64,000 nucleotides of DNA, taken from positions 3,224,001 to 3,288,000 of the forward strand of contig NC_015761.1 of assembly GCF_000252995.1 (NCBI RefSeq), read 5' to 3'. Both the position numbers and the translations under genes were made by a program. Shown here one piece after another: positions 36,246-45,900 of this stretch. The notes below the pieces were generated by a model that did no database searches, was not told where the DNA came from, and saw nothing but the letters and a program-made list of their open reading frames with translations. Every line of letters begins with the position of its first letter. Position 1 is the stretch's first letter. Origin of the DNA: Salmonella bongori NCTC 12419. GTDB taxonomy: Bacteria; Pseudomonadota; Gammaproteobacteria; Enterobacterales; Enterobacteriaceae.

Positions 36246-36512
36246 ATGAAAACAAAATTCATTATTGCATCCCTCGGCCTGGCCACTCTGCTCTCTTTCG
36301 GCGCAAACGCTGCTGTACATCAGGTCAATACTGAACAAGCGCAAAACCTGCAACCGATGGGCACCATTTCCGTATCCCAGATTGGCAGTACGCCAATGGA
36401 TATGCGTCAGGAGCTCGTCGCCAAAGCTGAAAAAGCAGGCGCTAATAGTTATCGCATCATCGAGTTAAAAGAAGGTGATAACTGGCACGCCACCGCCGAG
36501 CTGTATAAATAA
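36246..36512 (+). CDS. Second YhcN-like DUF1471 protein
   Basis: An 88-residue paralogue of yhcN, 102 bp downstream on the same strand. Signal peptide (cleavage after FGANA) and DUF1471 domain are intact: TEQAQNLQPMGTISVSQIGSTPMDM and the identical HATAELYK end. It has its own AAAGGAA ribosome binding site. E. coli K-12 has only one copy here, so this looks like a lineage-specific tandem duplication followed by divergence. Role presumably envelope stress. Confidence 0.92.
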   Translation: MKTKFIIASLGLATLLSFGANAAVHQVNTEQAQNLQPMGTISVSQIGSTPMDMRQELVAKAEKAGANSYRIIELKEGDNWHATAELYK

Positions 36513-36538
36513 ACCCTCGTCGTCTAACCCGACGACTT

Positions 36539-36563
36539 GCCCCCGCCTGTCGGGGGCTTTTTT
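36539..36563 (+). terminator. Terminator after yhcN pair
   Basis: GCCCCCG, loop CCTGT, CGGGGGC, then six T: a classic intrinsic terminator 26 bp after the second yhcN-like gene, also lying at the 3' side of convergent yhcO. Confidence 0.93.
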
Positions 36564-36571
36564 ATGACGTT

Positions 36572-36844
36572 TTAATGCCGAACATTAAAGCGTAACCGTC
36601 CTTCCAGCTCTTCTTCCGCTTCATCAAAGAGTAAAATCAGCGCGCCGTAGCGTCTGCGCAGCTTATCAGGCAGATGAACAAACTCAATCTCAAGCGGTAA
36701 AGGTAAGGCATCGCTCATTACCGCATCCCATAACGTATCAAGATCGCTCACTTTCTCACCGGCAAGGCCAAACGTCTGCGTAAATTCACGATAAAAATCG
36801 CTTTGGTTTTTAATATCACGAAAATCAAAGGTATAGACATTCAT
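36572..36844 (-). CDS. yhcO: Barstar-like protein YhcO
   Basis: A 90-residue barstar-family protein (ribonuclease inhibitor fold), with MNVYTFDF at the start and an acidic helix LFDEAEEELEG near the end. No barnase-like RNase gene lies beside it, as in E. coli. Target unknown. Confidence 0.93.
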   Translation of the reverse strand: MNVYTFDFRDIKNQSDFYREFTQTFGLAGEKVSDLDTLWDAVMSDALPLPLEIEFVHLPDKLRRRYGALILLFDEAEEELEGRLRFNVRH

Positions 36845-36980
36845 AGCCAGCTACCATCCCCGACAGACAATTGTCTGTTTTACTCCAAAACATCATTATG
36901 CAGAGTGGTCATGTCCAGAAACGCATGTCATTCTGGCAAGCACTCTTGCGCTGTTTTTGTCTCTCAAATAAGTATAGCCA

Positions 36981-37011
36981 TAAAAAAACCGACGCTTTTG
37001 GCGTCGGTTTT
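36981..37011 (-). terminator. aaeXAB terminator
   Basis: AAACCGACGC (36986-36995) and GCGTCGGTTT (37001-37010) form a 10-bp stem; read on the minus strand it ends in a T-run. It starts 7 bp after the aaeB stop. Confidence 0.93.
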
Positions 37012-37016
37012 CATGA

Positions 37017-38984
37017 TTAGCTATCGGTAAGCGCGTGCTGGTATTTATGTAACATGCCCGTCAGGCGTTTAACCGGCTCCGTCACCTGCGGCGGCGCCTC
37101 CCAAATACGTAATTTTTCCTGGTAGATATCCAGTTCATCAAGCAACTGGCCGAAGTAGCGTCGCCGTTTATCATCGCTTCCGGCGGAAATCACCTGATCG
37201 GCGGTACGGCGAAGCTGACGATGAAATACTGATAGATCTTCATTAACCGGTATCGGTGCATCGCGCAGACGCTGGTGGGCAATGATCATCGTGAGCGCCA
37301 GACGGAACTTAGGCAAATCGCCAGGGAATTTATTCATCAACAAAAAGAGTTGCTGATACAACGCCGGCAGACGGTTCTCTTTACGACGCACAACATTGGT
37401 TGTCATTGCGGAAACGGCGGCAGAAACAAACTGGTTAAGCAGCACGCGACCTGTGCGGTCTTTGGATTTATCACGCACCAGTAAGATGACGATAAACGCC
37501 AGCATACAGCCGACGATTTGCCCCAACGCGCTGTCGAGAAACTGGCTGAAATGGAACGTCATCGGGTTATCCAGCACAATAATATTAATCGTACTGGCTA
37601 GTGCGCCCATCGAACCCAGACGCCGCTTCTGGACTTCTATGCCGCTAAAGAATCCTAATACTGCCAGACTCAGGCATAGCAACAGCATACTTTGTTGCGT
37701 ATTAGGGATAATCACCAGGAAATAGAGCAATCCCAGCGGTAGTGCCGCCAGAGTCCCATAAATAAAATCAATACAGACCATGCGAGGATTCGGTAAACGC
37801 ATCGCCAGCGAGGTGACCACGGCAATCATTACCATCGCGCCATTGCCCGATGTCCAGCCGGTCCACAGCCAGAATAACGTCCCCAGCACACAAGAGAGCG
37901 TAGTGCGCCAGAAGTTTACCATGGCGTGATGGCGCTCGGCGGACTCCACTTTTACCACCGGCTCTTCCTGAAGGATTTCCTCTTCCGTCGCGCTGATTTT
38001 GGTATTACTGATGACGCCGCGTTTCAGCAACAGATAACGCGTCGCAGCGCCGACCCATGTATAGAGCGTGACTGGCGTTTCGCGCTCACCGGTCCAGACA
38101 ATGACGCGACGCATTCTTTTTAACTGTCTATGAACATCCTGTACCGTTTCAACCGGCGCCTCGAACAGCTCCCGGAACGTATCGGTAATCAGCTCTGGCC
38201 GCGTATGTTGGATCATATACGTTTCACAGGATTGCGTAATCAGTGTGAGCGAAAGGGTATTCAACGCTTTCAGGCGGCGGTTAGCGCGAACCCAGCGCGA
38301 AGACTCCATATTAAGATTACTACGCATCCCCTCCAGAGCCGTCGTACGCCGCACCAGATCGCCCCAGGCGTTGTCTACTTCCTCGCTGTCGCCATGCTTA
38401 ATACAAAGCTGCATGAGTTGGTATTGCGCCACCAGCAGGCTATCCAGCTCACGGTCAACCTCCTGCTTTATCGATCGTGGCGAGAAAAGCAGATCTGCCA
38501 CAATAGCACAGACGATACCAATAACGATTTCGCTGCAACGTTCAAGCGCGAATTGTGGCGTGAGCAGCGGCTCAGTCTGAATAGTAATCACGATGATCAG
38601 TGCGGTATAGCCTGACAGTCCCCACGCATACGAGTTTTCGATCCGTACCAAAGAAGAGATCCAGGTACAAAACCCAGCCCAGATACAGCACACCAGAATC
38701 ATCAACAGCGGCGCGCGAATCATGGCGATAATAATGATAAGCGCGGCGATACAGCCAATAAATGTCCCGATGATACGCAACATTCCGCGATAACGGATAG
38801 CGCCGGAATAGGGTTCCCCACCAGCAGCGAACGCCGGGCCTGCCGCCACGATCGCGGCGGTCAGCACTGCCCAACGCGGCGTTTCCAGTTGAAAGTGGAA
38901 GCCGACAAATAATGCCAGCACAATGGCACACGCCAGTTTTACCGCAAAACGAATGTGCTGGTTGGCAATCGAGAAGATGCCCAT
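37017..38984 (-). CDS. aaeB: p-Hydroxybenzoic acid efflux pump subunit AaeB
   Basis: A 655-residue inner-membrane protein of the aromatic acid exporter family. Two hydrophobic blocks (about residues 13-165 and 370-510), each with about five to six helices, flank a large soluble part. With AaeA it exports aromatic carboxylic acids. It starts 5 bp after aaeA. Confidence 0.96.
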   Translation of the reverse strand: MGIFSIANQHIRFAVKLACAIVLALFVGFHFQLETPRWAVLTAAIVAAGPAFAAGGEPYSGAIRYRGMLRIIGTFIGCIAALIIIIAMIRAPLLMILVCCIWAGFCTWISSLVRIENSYAWGLSGYTALIIVITIQTEPLLTPQFALERCSEIVIGIVCAIVADLLFSPRSIKQEVDRELDSLLVAQYQLMQLCIKHGDSEEVDNAWGDLVRRTTALEGMRSNLNMESSRWVRANRRLKALNTLSLTLITQSCETYMIQHTRPELITDTFRELFEAPVETVQDVHRQLKRMRRVIVWTGERETPVTLYTWVGAATRYLLLKRGVISNTKISATEEEILQEEPVVKVESAERHHAMVNFWRTTLSCVLGTLFWLWTGWTSGNGAMVMIAVVTSLAMRLPNPRMVCIDFIYGTLAALPLGLLYFLVIIPNTQQSMLLLCLSLAVLGFFSGIEVQKRRLGSMGALASTINIIVLDNPMTFHFSQFLDSALGQIVGCMLAFIVILLVRDKSKDRTGRVLLNQFVSAAVSAMTTNVVRRKENRLPALYQQLFLLMNKFPGDLPKFRLALTMIIAHQRLRDAPIPVNEDLSVFHRQLRRTADQVISAGSDDKRRRYFGQLLDELDIYQEKLRIWEAPPQVTEPVKRLTGMLHKYQHALTDS

Positions 38985-38989
38985 GACGA

Positions 38990-39922
38990 TTAACCGAATT
39001 CGCGCAGTCGGTGCGCCAGTTTACGGAAGAAGGAGTCCTGAGTGACGTCACGATCCTGTTTACCGGTAATGACTACGGTTGCCGTCGTACCGGCAGGCCA
39101 CAAATTACCCTGTTGTTCGTCGAGCCGGATGCGCACCGGGACACGCTGGGCCAGGCGCACCCATTCGAGATTAGAGTCTATCGTCGCCATGCCTTTCGCA
39201 TCGCTGGTGCTGCTGGCATTCGTCACCCCAGCCGCCACGCTATCGACAGTGCCTCGTAACACCTGATTACTGCCAAGCGGCGTGATTTCAGCGCGATATC
39301 CCGGACGTACGCCTTCCAGCTTGGTCTCTTCCATATAGGCCAGTACGTAAAAAGAGTTCTTTTTCACCAACGCAACAGCCGTGGAACCACGGGTAATAAA
39401 TTCGCCAGCATAAACATTAAGGTTAGTTATCCAGCCGTCGGCAGGCGCACGAATAACGGTACGTTCAAGATCGAGTTTCGCCAGATCACGCGTTGCCTGC
39501 GCTTTAGCCAGCTGATGCAATACCGTCTGCAAAACATTATTCGCCTGATCGATCTCTTCCCGGGACATTGCCTGCACGCCGAGGCGGTTACGGCGCCCCG
39601 CTTCCTGGCGTTTTTCCTGTGCCAGTACCTGATAATAAGCCACATCGGCTTCCGCTTCCGCGAGCGCTTTTTGATAGCGTGGCTGGTCGATAGTAAACAG
39701 GACCTGATCCTTTTTCACCAGTTGGTTATCATGCACATTTACATTAGTAATCAGGCCCGCGACATCCGGGGCGATAGCCACCACATCGGCGCTAAAACGC
39801 GCGTCGCGCGTCCAGGGGGATTCGGTGTAATACACCCAGGCGCGGAAAATCGCGATAAACGCCAGGATAACCAGTACGAGGGTAATGGCCGTACGGGAGA
39901 GTTTTCTTGTTAGTGTTTTCAC
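38990..39922 (-). CDS. aaeA: p-Hydroxybenzoic acid efflux pump subunit AaeA
   Basis: A 310-residue membrane fusion protein (HlyD family). One N-terminal helix (about 12-29), a beta-barrel lipoyl-like part (VNVHDNQLVKKDQVLFTID), an alpha-hairpin and the second lipoyl half (TVIRAPADGWITNLNVYAGEFI). It bridges AaeB to the periplasm, 7 bp after aaeX. Confidence 0.96.
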   Translation of the reverse strand: MKTLTRKLSRTAITLVLVILAFIAIFRAWVYYTESPWTRDARFSADVVAIAPDVAGLITNVNVHDNQLVKKDQVLFTIDQPRYQKALAEAEADVAYYQVLAQEKRQEAGRRNRLGVQAMSREEIDQANNVLQTVLHQLAKAQATRDLAKLDLERTVIRAPADGWITNLNVYAGEFITRGSTAVALVKKNSFYVLAYMEETKLEGVRPGYRAEITPLGSNQVLRGTVDSVAAGVTNASSTSDAKGMATIDSNLEWVRLAQRVPVRIRLDEQQGNLWPAGTTATVVITGKQDRDVTQDSFFRKLAHRLREFG

Positions 39923-39929
39923 TTCAACC

Positions 39930-40133
39930 TCAAACGAACAGGCGCGATATTAAATAGAACAGACAGCAATACAGCGCGGTATTGAACAAAGCCGGATGCC
40001 AGACAAAATCATAGATGCCAGTCGGCACAAGCACCCGACGCACCAGCCAAAAAATCGCCAGTGACAAAAGCAATTCGAAAAATATCGGTGGGAAGGAAAG
40101 ACCAAACACCACGATAACGGGAAACACACTCAT
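39930..40133 (-). CDS. aaeX: Small membrane protein AaeX
   Basis: A 67-residue DUF1656 protein with two predicted helices, first gene of aaeXAB. Its function is unknown, but it is constant in these operons. Divergent from aaeR, which in E. coli activates the operon in response to aromatic acids. Confidence 0.94.
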   Translation of the reverse strand: MSVFPVIVVFGLSFPPIFFELLLSLAIFWLVRRVLVPTGIYDFVWHPALFNTALYCCLFYLISRLFV

Positions 40134-40314
40134 GTTGACCTTGATTTCTGAGAGAGAGCAGGCGATAGATTGTTAAGCTACATCGCCGCAGAGAAGGGCA
40201 AGAAACGCCAGGCGAGAGCGATATAGCGCTTATTCGAATAATAGTATATTAGCGTAACTGTTATGCGGTTATCTATATTATGTGATCTAAATCACTTTTA
40301 AGCCAGAGTGAATA

Positions 40315-41244
40315 ATGGAACGATTAAAACGAATGTCGGTATTTGCCAAAGTGGTCGAGTTTGGCTCTTTTACCGCCGCAGCCAGACAGTTGCAAATGAG
40401 CGTGTCGTCCATCAGCCAGACGGTGGCAAAACTGGAAGATGAGCTGCAAGTTAAATTGCTGAACCGCAGTACGCGAAGCATTGGACTCACCGAGGCAGGG
40501 AAAATTTATTATCAAGGCTGCCGTCGCATGTTGCATGAAGTGCAGGATGTTCACGAACAGCTTTATGCGTTTAATAACACGCCAATCGGTACATTGCGTA
40601 TCGGCTGTTCTTCAACCATGGCACAAAATGTACTGGCCGGGCTTACCGCAAAATTATTAAAAGAGTATCCCGGTCTGGCAGTCAATCTGGTGACGGGGAT
40701 CCCTGCCCCGGATTTAATTGCTGACGGGCTGGACGTGGTGATCCGCGTGGGTGCGCTACAAGACTCCAGCCTGTTTTCCCGTCGGCTTGGCGCAATGCCG
40801 ATGGTCGTGTGCGCTGCCAAAACCTACCTCGCCCAATATGGCGTCCCGGAAAAACCCGCCGATCTCAGCAGTCATTCCTGGCTGGAATATAGCGTGCGCC
40901 CGGATAATGAGTTTGAACTTATCGCACCGGAAGGAATTTCTACCCGGCTGATTCCGCAGGGGCGGTTCGTTACTAATGATCCCATGACCCTGGTACGCTG
41001 GCTAACCGCAGGAACCGGGATTGCTTATGTGCCGCTGATGTGGGTTGTCAATGAGATCAATCACGGCGATCTGGAGATCCTGCTGCCTCGCTATCAGTCC
41101 GATCCCCGCCCGGTATATGCGCTGTACACCGAAAAGGATAAGCTGCCGCTTAAAGTGCAGGTGGTGATTAATGCGTTGACCGACTATTTTGTTGATGTCG
41201 CGCACTTGTTTCAGGGGATGCGCGGACGCGGGAAAGAAAAGTAA
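40315..41244 (+). CDS. aaeR: LysR-type regulator AaeR
   Basis: A 309-residue LysR-family regulator. The N-terminal winged helix-turn-helix includes FTAAARQLQMSVSSISQTVAKLEDELQVKLLNRSTRS; a periplasmic-binding-like effector domain follows. The 181-bp divergent gap to aaeX is the expected control site for aromatic acid induction. Confidence 0.95.
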   Translation: MERLKRMSVFAKVVEFGSFTAAARQLQMSVSSISQTVAKLEDELQVKLLNRSTRSIGLTEAGKIYYQGCRRMLHEVQDVHEQLYAFNNTPIGTLRIGCSSTMAQNVLAGLTAKLLKEYPGLAVNLVTGIPAPDLIADGLDVVIRVGALQDSSLFSRRLGAMPMVVCAAKTYLAQYGVPEKPADLSSHSWLEYSVRPDNEFELIAPEGISTRLIPQGRFVTNDPMTLVRWLTAGTGIAYVPLMWVVNEINHGDLEILLPRYQSDPRPVYALYTEKDKLPLKVQVVINALTDYFVDVAHLFQGMRGRGKEK

Positions 41245-41264
41245 AATTCAGTCGTTCAGACATT

Positions 41265-41316
41265 GCCTGATAGCGCTACGCTTACCAGGCCTACAGATAT
41301 TCGTAGGCCTGATAAG
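41265..41316. repeat. REP pair between aaeR and tldD
   Basis: GCCTGATAGCGCTACGCTT...CAGGCCTAC (41265-41294) faces a reverse copy GTAGGCCTGATAAG (41303-41316) in the gap between convergent aaeR and tldD. Confidence 0.85.
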
Positions 41317-41333
41317 ACCGTTCAGCATGAAAG

Positions 41334-42779
41334 TTATGCGGTGCCGCCAACCGTCAGACTGTCTACTTTCAGAGTCGGCTGCCCTACGCCCACCGGCAAA
41401 CTTTGCCCCTCTTTACCGCAGACCCCCACACCGTTATCCAGCTTAAGATCGTTACCTACCATAGAAATCTGCTGCATCGTTTCAATGCCAGATCCAATCA
41501 ACGTCGCGCCTTTCACTGGCGTCGTCACTTTGCCATTTTCAATCAGATACGCTTCTGAGGTAGAGAACACAAACTTGCCGGAGGTGATATCCACCTGACC
41601 GCCGCCAAAGTTAGGCGCATAGATGCCGTACTCAACGGATTCGATAATTTCTTGCGGTGTTGACTGACCAGCCAACATATAAGTATTGGTCATACGCGGC
41701 ATCGGCAGATGCGCGTAAGATTCGCGTCGCCCGTTACCGGTCGGCGCAGATCCCATCAGGCGCGCGTTCAGTTTATCCTGCATGTACCCTTTCAGTACGC
41801 CATTTTCAATCAATACGTTGTACTGACCTGGCGTCCCTTCGTCATCTATAGCAACGGAACCGCGACGGTTCATCATTGTGCCGTCATCCACTACAGTACA
41901 AAGCGTGGAAGCAACCTGCTCGCCGATCTGACCGCTAAATACAGACGTTCCGCGACGGTTAAAATCGCCTTCCAGGCCATGTCCGACCGCTTCGTGCAGC
42001 AACACGCCCGGCCATCCGGCGCCCAGGACAACGGGTAGCGTCCCCGCTGGCGCAGCGACGGCGGCGAGGTTAACCAGCGCCATGCGTACCGCTTCTTTCG
42101 CCCAGGCGTCGGCGCGAACGTCTCCATCAACATCGGCAAGAAAATAGTCGTAACCAAAACGACCACCGCCGCCGCTGGCGCCGCGCTCGCGTTTACCGTC
42201 CTCTTCCACCTGCACGCTGACGGACAGACGCACCAGCGGACGGACATCCGCCGCCAGCGTCCCGTCGGTCGCCGCCACAAGGATTAATTCATATACACCG
42301 GTCAGGCTGGCATTGACTTCCTGGACACGTTTATCCGCTTCTCGCGCCGCTTTATCAACGCGTCTGAGGATATCCAGTTTCTCTTCTCGGCTCATGCTTT
42401 GCAGCGGGTCAAGAGTGGTGTAGAGCGGCTGATGGTCTACAGCAGCGAGTGTTTTTACCTTACCTTCGCCACTATCGCGTACAATGGTTCGCGCCGCCTG
42501 CGCGCTCTGCTCCAGCGCCTGAAGGCTAATCTGATCTGCATAAGCAAAACCGGTTTTTTCGCCGCTAACGGCGCGAACGCCAACGCCCTGGTCGATATTA
42601 TATGAACCATCTTTAATGATGCGATCTTCTAAAACCCAGGATTCGTGATAGCTCGACTGAAAATAGAGATCGCCATAATCAAGACGGCGTTCGGCCAGTT
42701 GGCCCAGGATAGCAAACAGATCCTGATGTTTCAGGCCGTTCGCCGCGAGTAATTGTTCACTTACCAGGTTCAGACTCAT
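41334..42779 (-). CDS. tldD: Metalloprotease TldD
   Basis: A 481-residue subunit of the TldD/TldE protease, which trims peptides such as microcin B17 precursor and CcdA. The metal motif HEAVGH with the glutamate in GLEGD is intact. The length equals E. coli TldD. The gene follows a REP region that separates it from yhdP. Confidence 0.97.
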   Translation of the reverse strand: MSLNLVSEQLLAANGLKHQDLFAILGQLAERRLDYGDLYFQSSYHESWVLEDRIIKDGSYNIDQGVGVRAVSGEKTGFAYADQISLQALEQSAQAARTIVRDSGEGKVKTLAAVDHQPLYTTLDPLQSMSREEKLDILRRVDKAAREADKRVQEVNASLTGVYELILVAATDGTLAADVRPLVRLSVSVQVEEDGKRERGASGGGGRFGYDYFLADVDGDVRADAWAKEAVRMALVNLAAVAAPAGTLPVVLGAGWPGVLLHEAVGHGLEGDFNRRGTSVFSGQIGEQVASTLCTVVDDGTMMNRRGSVAIDDEGTPGQYNVLIENGVLKGYMQDKLNARLMGSAPTGNGRRESYAHLPMPRMTNTYMLAGQSTPQEIIESVEYGIYAPNFGGGQVDITSGKFVFSTSEAYLIENGKVTTPVKGATLIGSGIETMQQISMVGNDLKLDNGVGVCGKEGQSLPVGVGQPTLKVDSLTVGGTA

Positions 42780-42803
42780 CGTTTTGGCTACTCATTTCAT
42801 TCT

Positions 42804-42882
42804 GCCGGATGGCGGTGTAACCGCCTTATCCGGCCTACGTTATTAGGCTGCTGTAGACCGGATAAGCGCTGCGTCATCCGGC
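42804..42882. repeat. BIME between tldD and yhdP
   Basis: Two facing REP units: GCCGGATGGCGGTG...TATCCGGCCTAC (42804-42838) and GTAGACCGGATAAGCG...CATCCGGC (42853-42882). It is the clearest BIME in the window. Confidence 0.93.
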
Positions 42883-42929
42883 AATACTATGTACTGAGAT
42901 TGAGGCAATTCCTCGCCCTCGTCAAATCA

Positions 42930-45900
42930 TCATTGCTGGCTTTCTTTGCGCGGCTGGCGAAGAACTTCGTTGATCTGCGGCGCATCAACCGGTCCGGTGA
43001 TACGATAACGCAGAATGGAAACCTTACTCCACAGCGGCCCCAGCACTTTACTGGCGGCAAATACTGCCGCGCCGACAATCGGGTTCACGGCAAAAGCGGC
43101 GGCGACTCCCACCGTGGCGGAAATTTCTGGCGCAACGACAGCTTCCATATCAAGGCGACGGCGCACCAGATCAACAGAACCTTTCATCGCTATGTCTGCT
43201 TCAAGTCCATCTACCAGCGTATCGTCGGTATGCAAAACACCATCTTTAATCCACGCGGTACTGCGAATGGAGTCGAAATAAAAGCCCTCGCTAAAGGTAT
43301 CGCTGAAGTCAAAGCGTAACTTACGCAGTAATGCATCAAAACTGAGGAGCCGCAGTAGCTGCCCGGCATGGCCGCTGCTCAGGTCAGTAAACTCGCCCTT
43401 ACCTAAACGCGTATGCAAAATTCCGTTGAGCGTAGCTTCGTCAGGTTGCCAGGGCGGGTTTCGCCAGTGCAGATCATAATCTACGTTAAACGACGCATTC
43501 TGAATTGGCGTCGAAATGCCGAAAAATCCGGCTGCGGCATCCAGGTTATGGCCATGAAGGCTACCTTTCAGTGAGGTGCGTTCATTGCCCGGCGCATTCA
43601 CCCACTCACCATTCGCTTTCAAACGGGCGAATCCGGTGTCGACCAGGCCATTCGTCAGAGTCAGCGTATTGCCTTTTATGGCGAAATCACCATTAATACG
43701 CCCGTATTTTTGCCCCCACAACCAGCACTCTTCGCAGCGTAGCTGTAAATCCGGCCAGCCGCGGAAACTGAGATTGTTCGCCCCTAAGAGCGGTGACGTC
43801 GTGGGTGGCTCAGCCTGTGTTTTTGCGACGCCAGGGTTGTAATACAGGTATTTAATGTTTGCCAGCCACGGCGCATGGTTGCGCATGGCCAGCGTGGCGT
43901 TCACCTCTCGACCCTGCGCTTCAATTTTCGTTCCATTCAACGACGGTTCTGAAACAATACTCAAATTGTTCCACTGTTGGCCACCCAGCAACAGCGCAGG
44001 AGTACGCAGCGTAACCCGCTGAGGTAACTCGGCCGAGCTGCTTACGTTATCCGCCGCGCCTTTCTGGAATAACGCCAGCCACTGCGCACCATCCAGAGCC
44101 GGCAGATTCAGTTCAACACCGGGTTGAGCTGGCAATGGAGGCGTCGTCCGGCTGTCTGTGGTCCATATGGCCCTATCCAGCGTCAGTTTTCGATTTAATA
44201 ACCATCGGCTATTAAAATGGTTTTTACTCCCCGCGCTCCCCGTTAGCGCAAAACTTTTCAGGTTGCCGTCAGCGTTAATATTCACTGGCATGGCTTCGCC
44301 TGCGGGTTTATTCAGCGGTGAGGGTAAGTGACTACTCACATTGCGCAAATCGCCGTTCAGCTCGATATTGTAGGTGGCGCCAGCATGATACGGAAGATCG
44401 ATGCCGACTTTACCCTTCCACGCCACACTGCCGCTCAGGGCATCATTAAGTTGCGGCGGTAAAACGCCCATATGTGCTGGCTGCCAGTTACCGTTCAGGT
44501 TGACCGCCACCTGATACGCTTTCGCCCCTTCGGTCGTAGTAAAATCCAGGTTAAGCGGCTGATTAAACCAGTTTGCCGTCATCGGCCCGCTCTTCAACGC
44601 GCCATTTACAAAGCTGAATTTACCGTTCAGATTTTTGAGCGTACTGTTAAGCGGTTTAATAAACAGGCTATTATTCCGTAATGAGACATCCCCCTCGGCA
44701 GTAACCTGTTCGCCATCCAGCGGAATATCAAGATGTAAGCGAGCATTCACATCGCCATCCAATTGTAGCTCTGCAAGTGTCGAACCCAGCGAATCCTTTA
44801 GCGGCGTTTCGTCGAAATAAGGCCCCACGTTTTTTCCCGGCCCGTTAATATCGGCATCAATAAGCAGTTTCTCTTTGGAGTAATCAGGAATCGCGGCCAC
44901 AAGTTTGCTGGCCTTAACCCCGCCTAAATCGACACTATCTGAGCGCATCCACAGGCCATCATTCAGGAAATCCAGTTCAATGTTGAGATTTTTTATCGCA
45001 GGCCAGTCAGGCTGAAAGGCAAACGTGGCGTTACGCAACGGCACTAACACTTCAAACTGGCCTTCGTTATGCTTATAGGGAAAAAGATGCGGATTACCGC
45101 CATAAACTAACGTAGCGTTATCGGCCTCGCCGCCCTGAATCGCGCCGCTGAGATAATCCACCAGTGCCTTGCCCATCAGGTTTTCCGGAAAATAACGCCA
45201 GGCCTGTGACCCGTCGTCGGTACTGATCCCGGCCAGAATGCCCAGCCACGGTTCATCGTCTGTCGGTTGCAGGTAGCGGAAACCGCCACGCGCATGTACC
45301 GCCTTTGCTTTGACGTCAATGTCGCGTCCGTCAAGCTGGAAGCCGTTCTTATTCTTCAACCAGCTAAGCGTCGCCACGCCGTTTTCAATTTCCAGCGGTG
45401 CGCGGAAAACCGTTTCATAGGGCATTTTGGCCTGCTGCATCGAGACTTTCATCTGCCCGTCTTCCACACTTCCCGCCAGAGTTCCGGAGAAATGTTCCGC
45501 ACCGGGTAACAGTTTCCACTGTTTCCAGGCAAGGTTTTCCCACGCCGCCTGAAAACGGGTTTTTTCGGTAGCCTGTAGCGGAATATCCAGCGCCAGCGTA
45601 GTGATCTTTCCGCTCGGTTGCGTGGCCTTCCAGATTTCACTCAGCGCAGGCGACAGTTTGGCCGCCAGCGGACGTAATCCTTCCAGCCCCGCCAGTTCAA
45701 GATGACTGGCGCGAATACGCAGTTCATCGCTACGTATATGATTTTCACCGCCGACATCCTGTTGCGGGAGCCAGGCCACGGTTAAAGCCCCGCTCGGCCA
45801 GGGCTTGCCATCAAGCGTAATCCGCGTGTCCGGAATATAAAACTGCCAGCCAGACTGCTCGCGGCCAAGATGCGCCGTCAGGTTATCGACAGACAACGTA

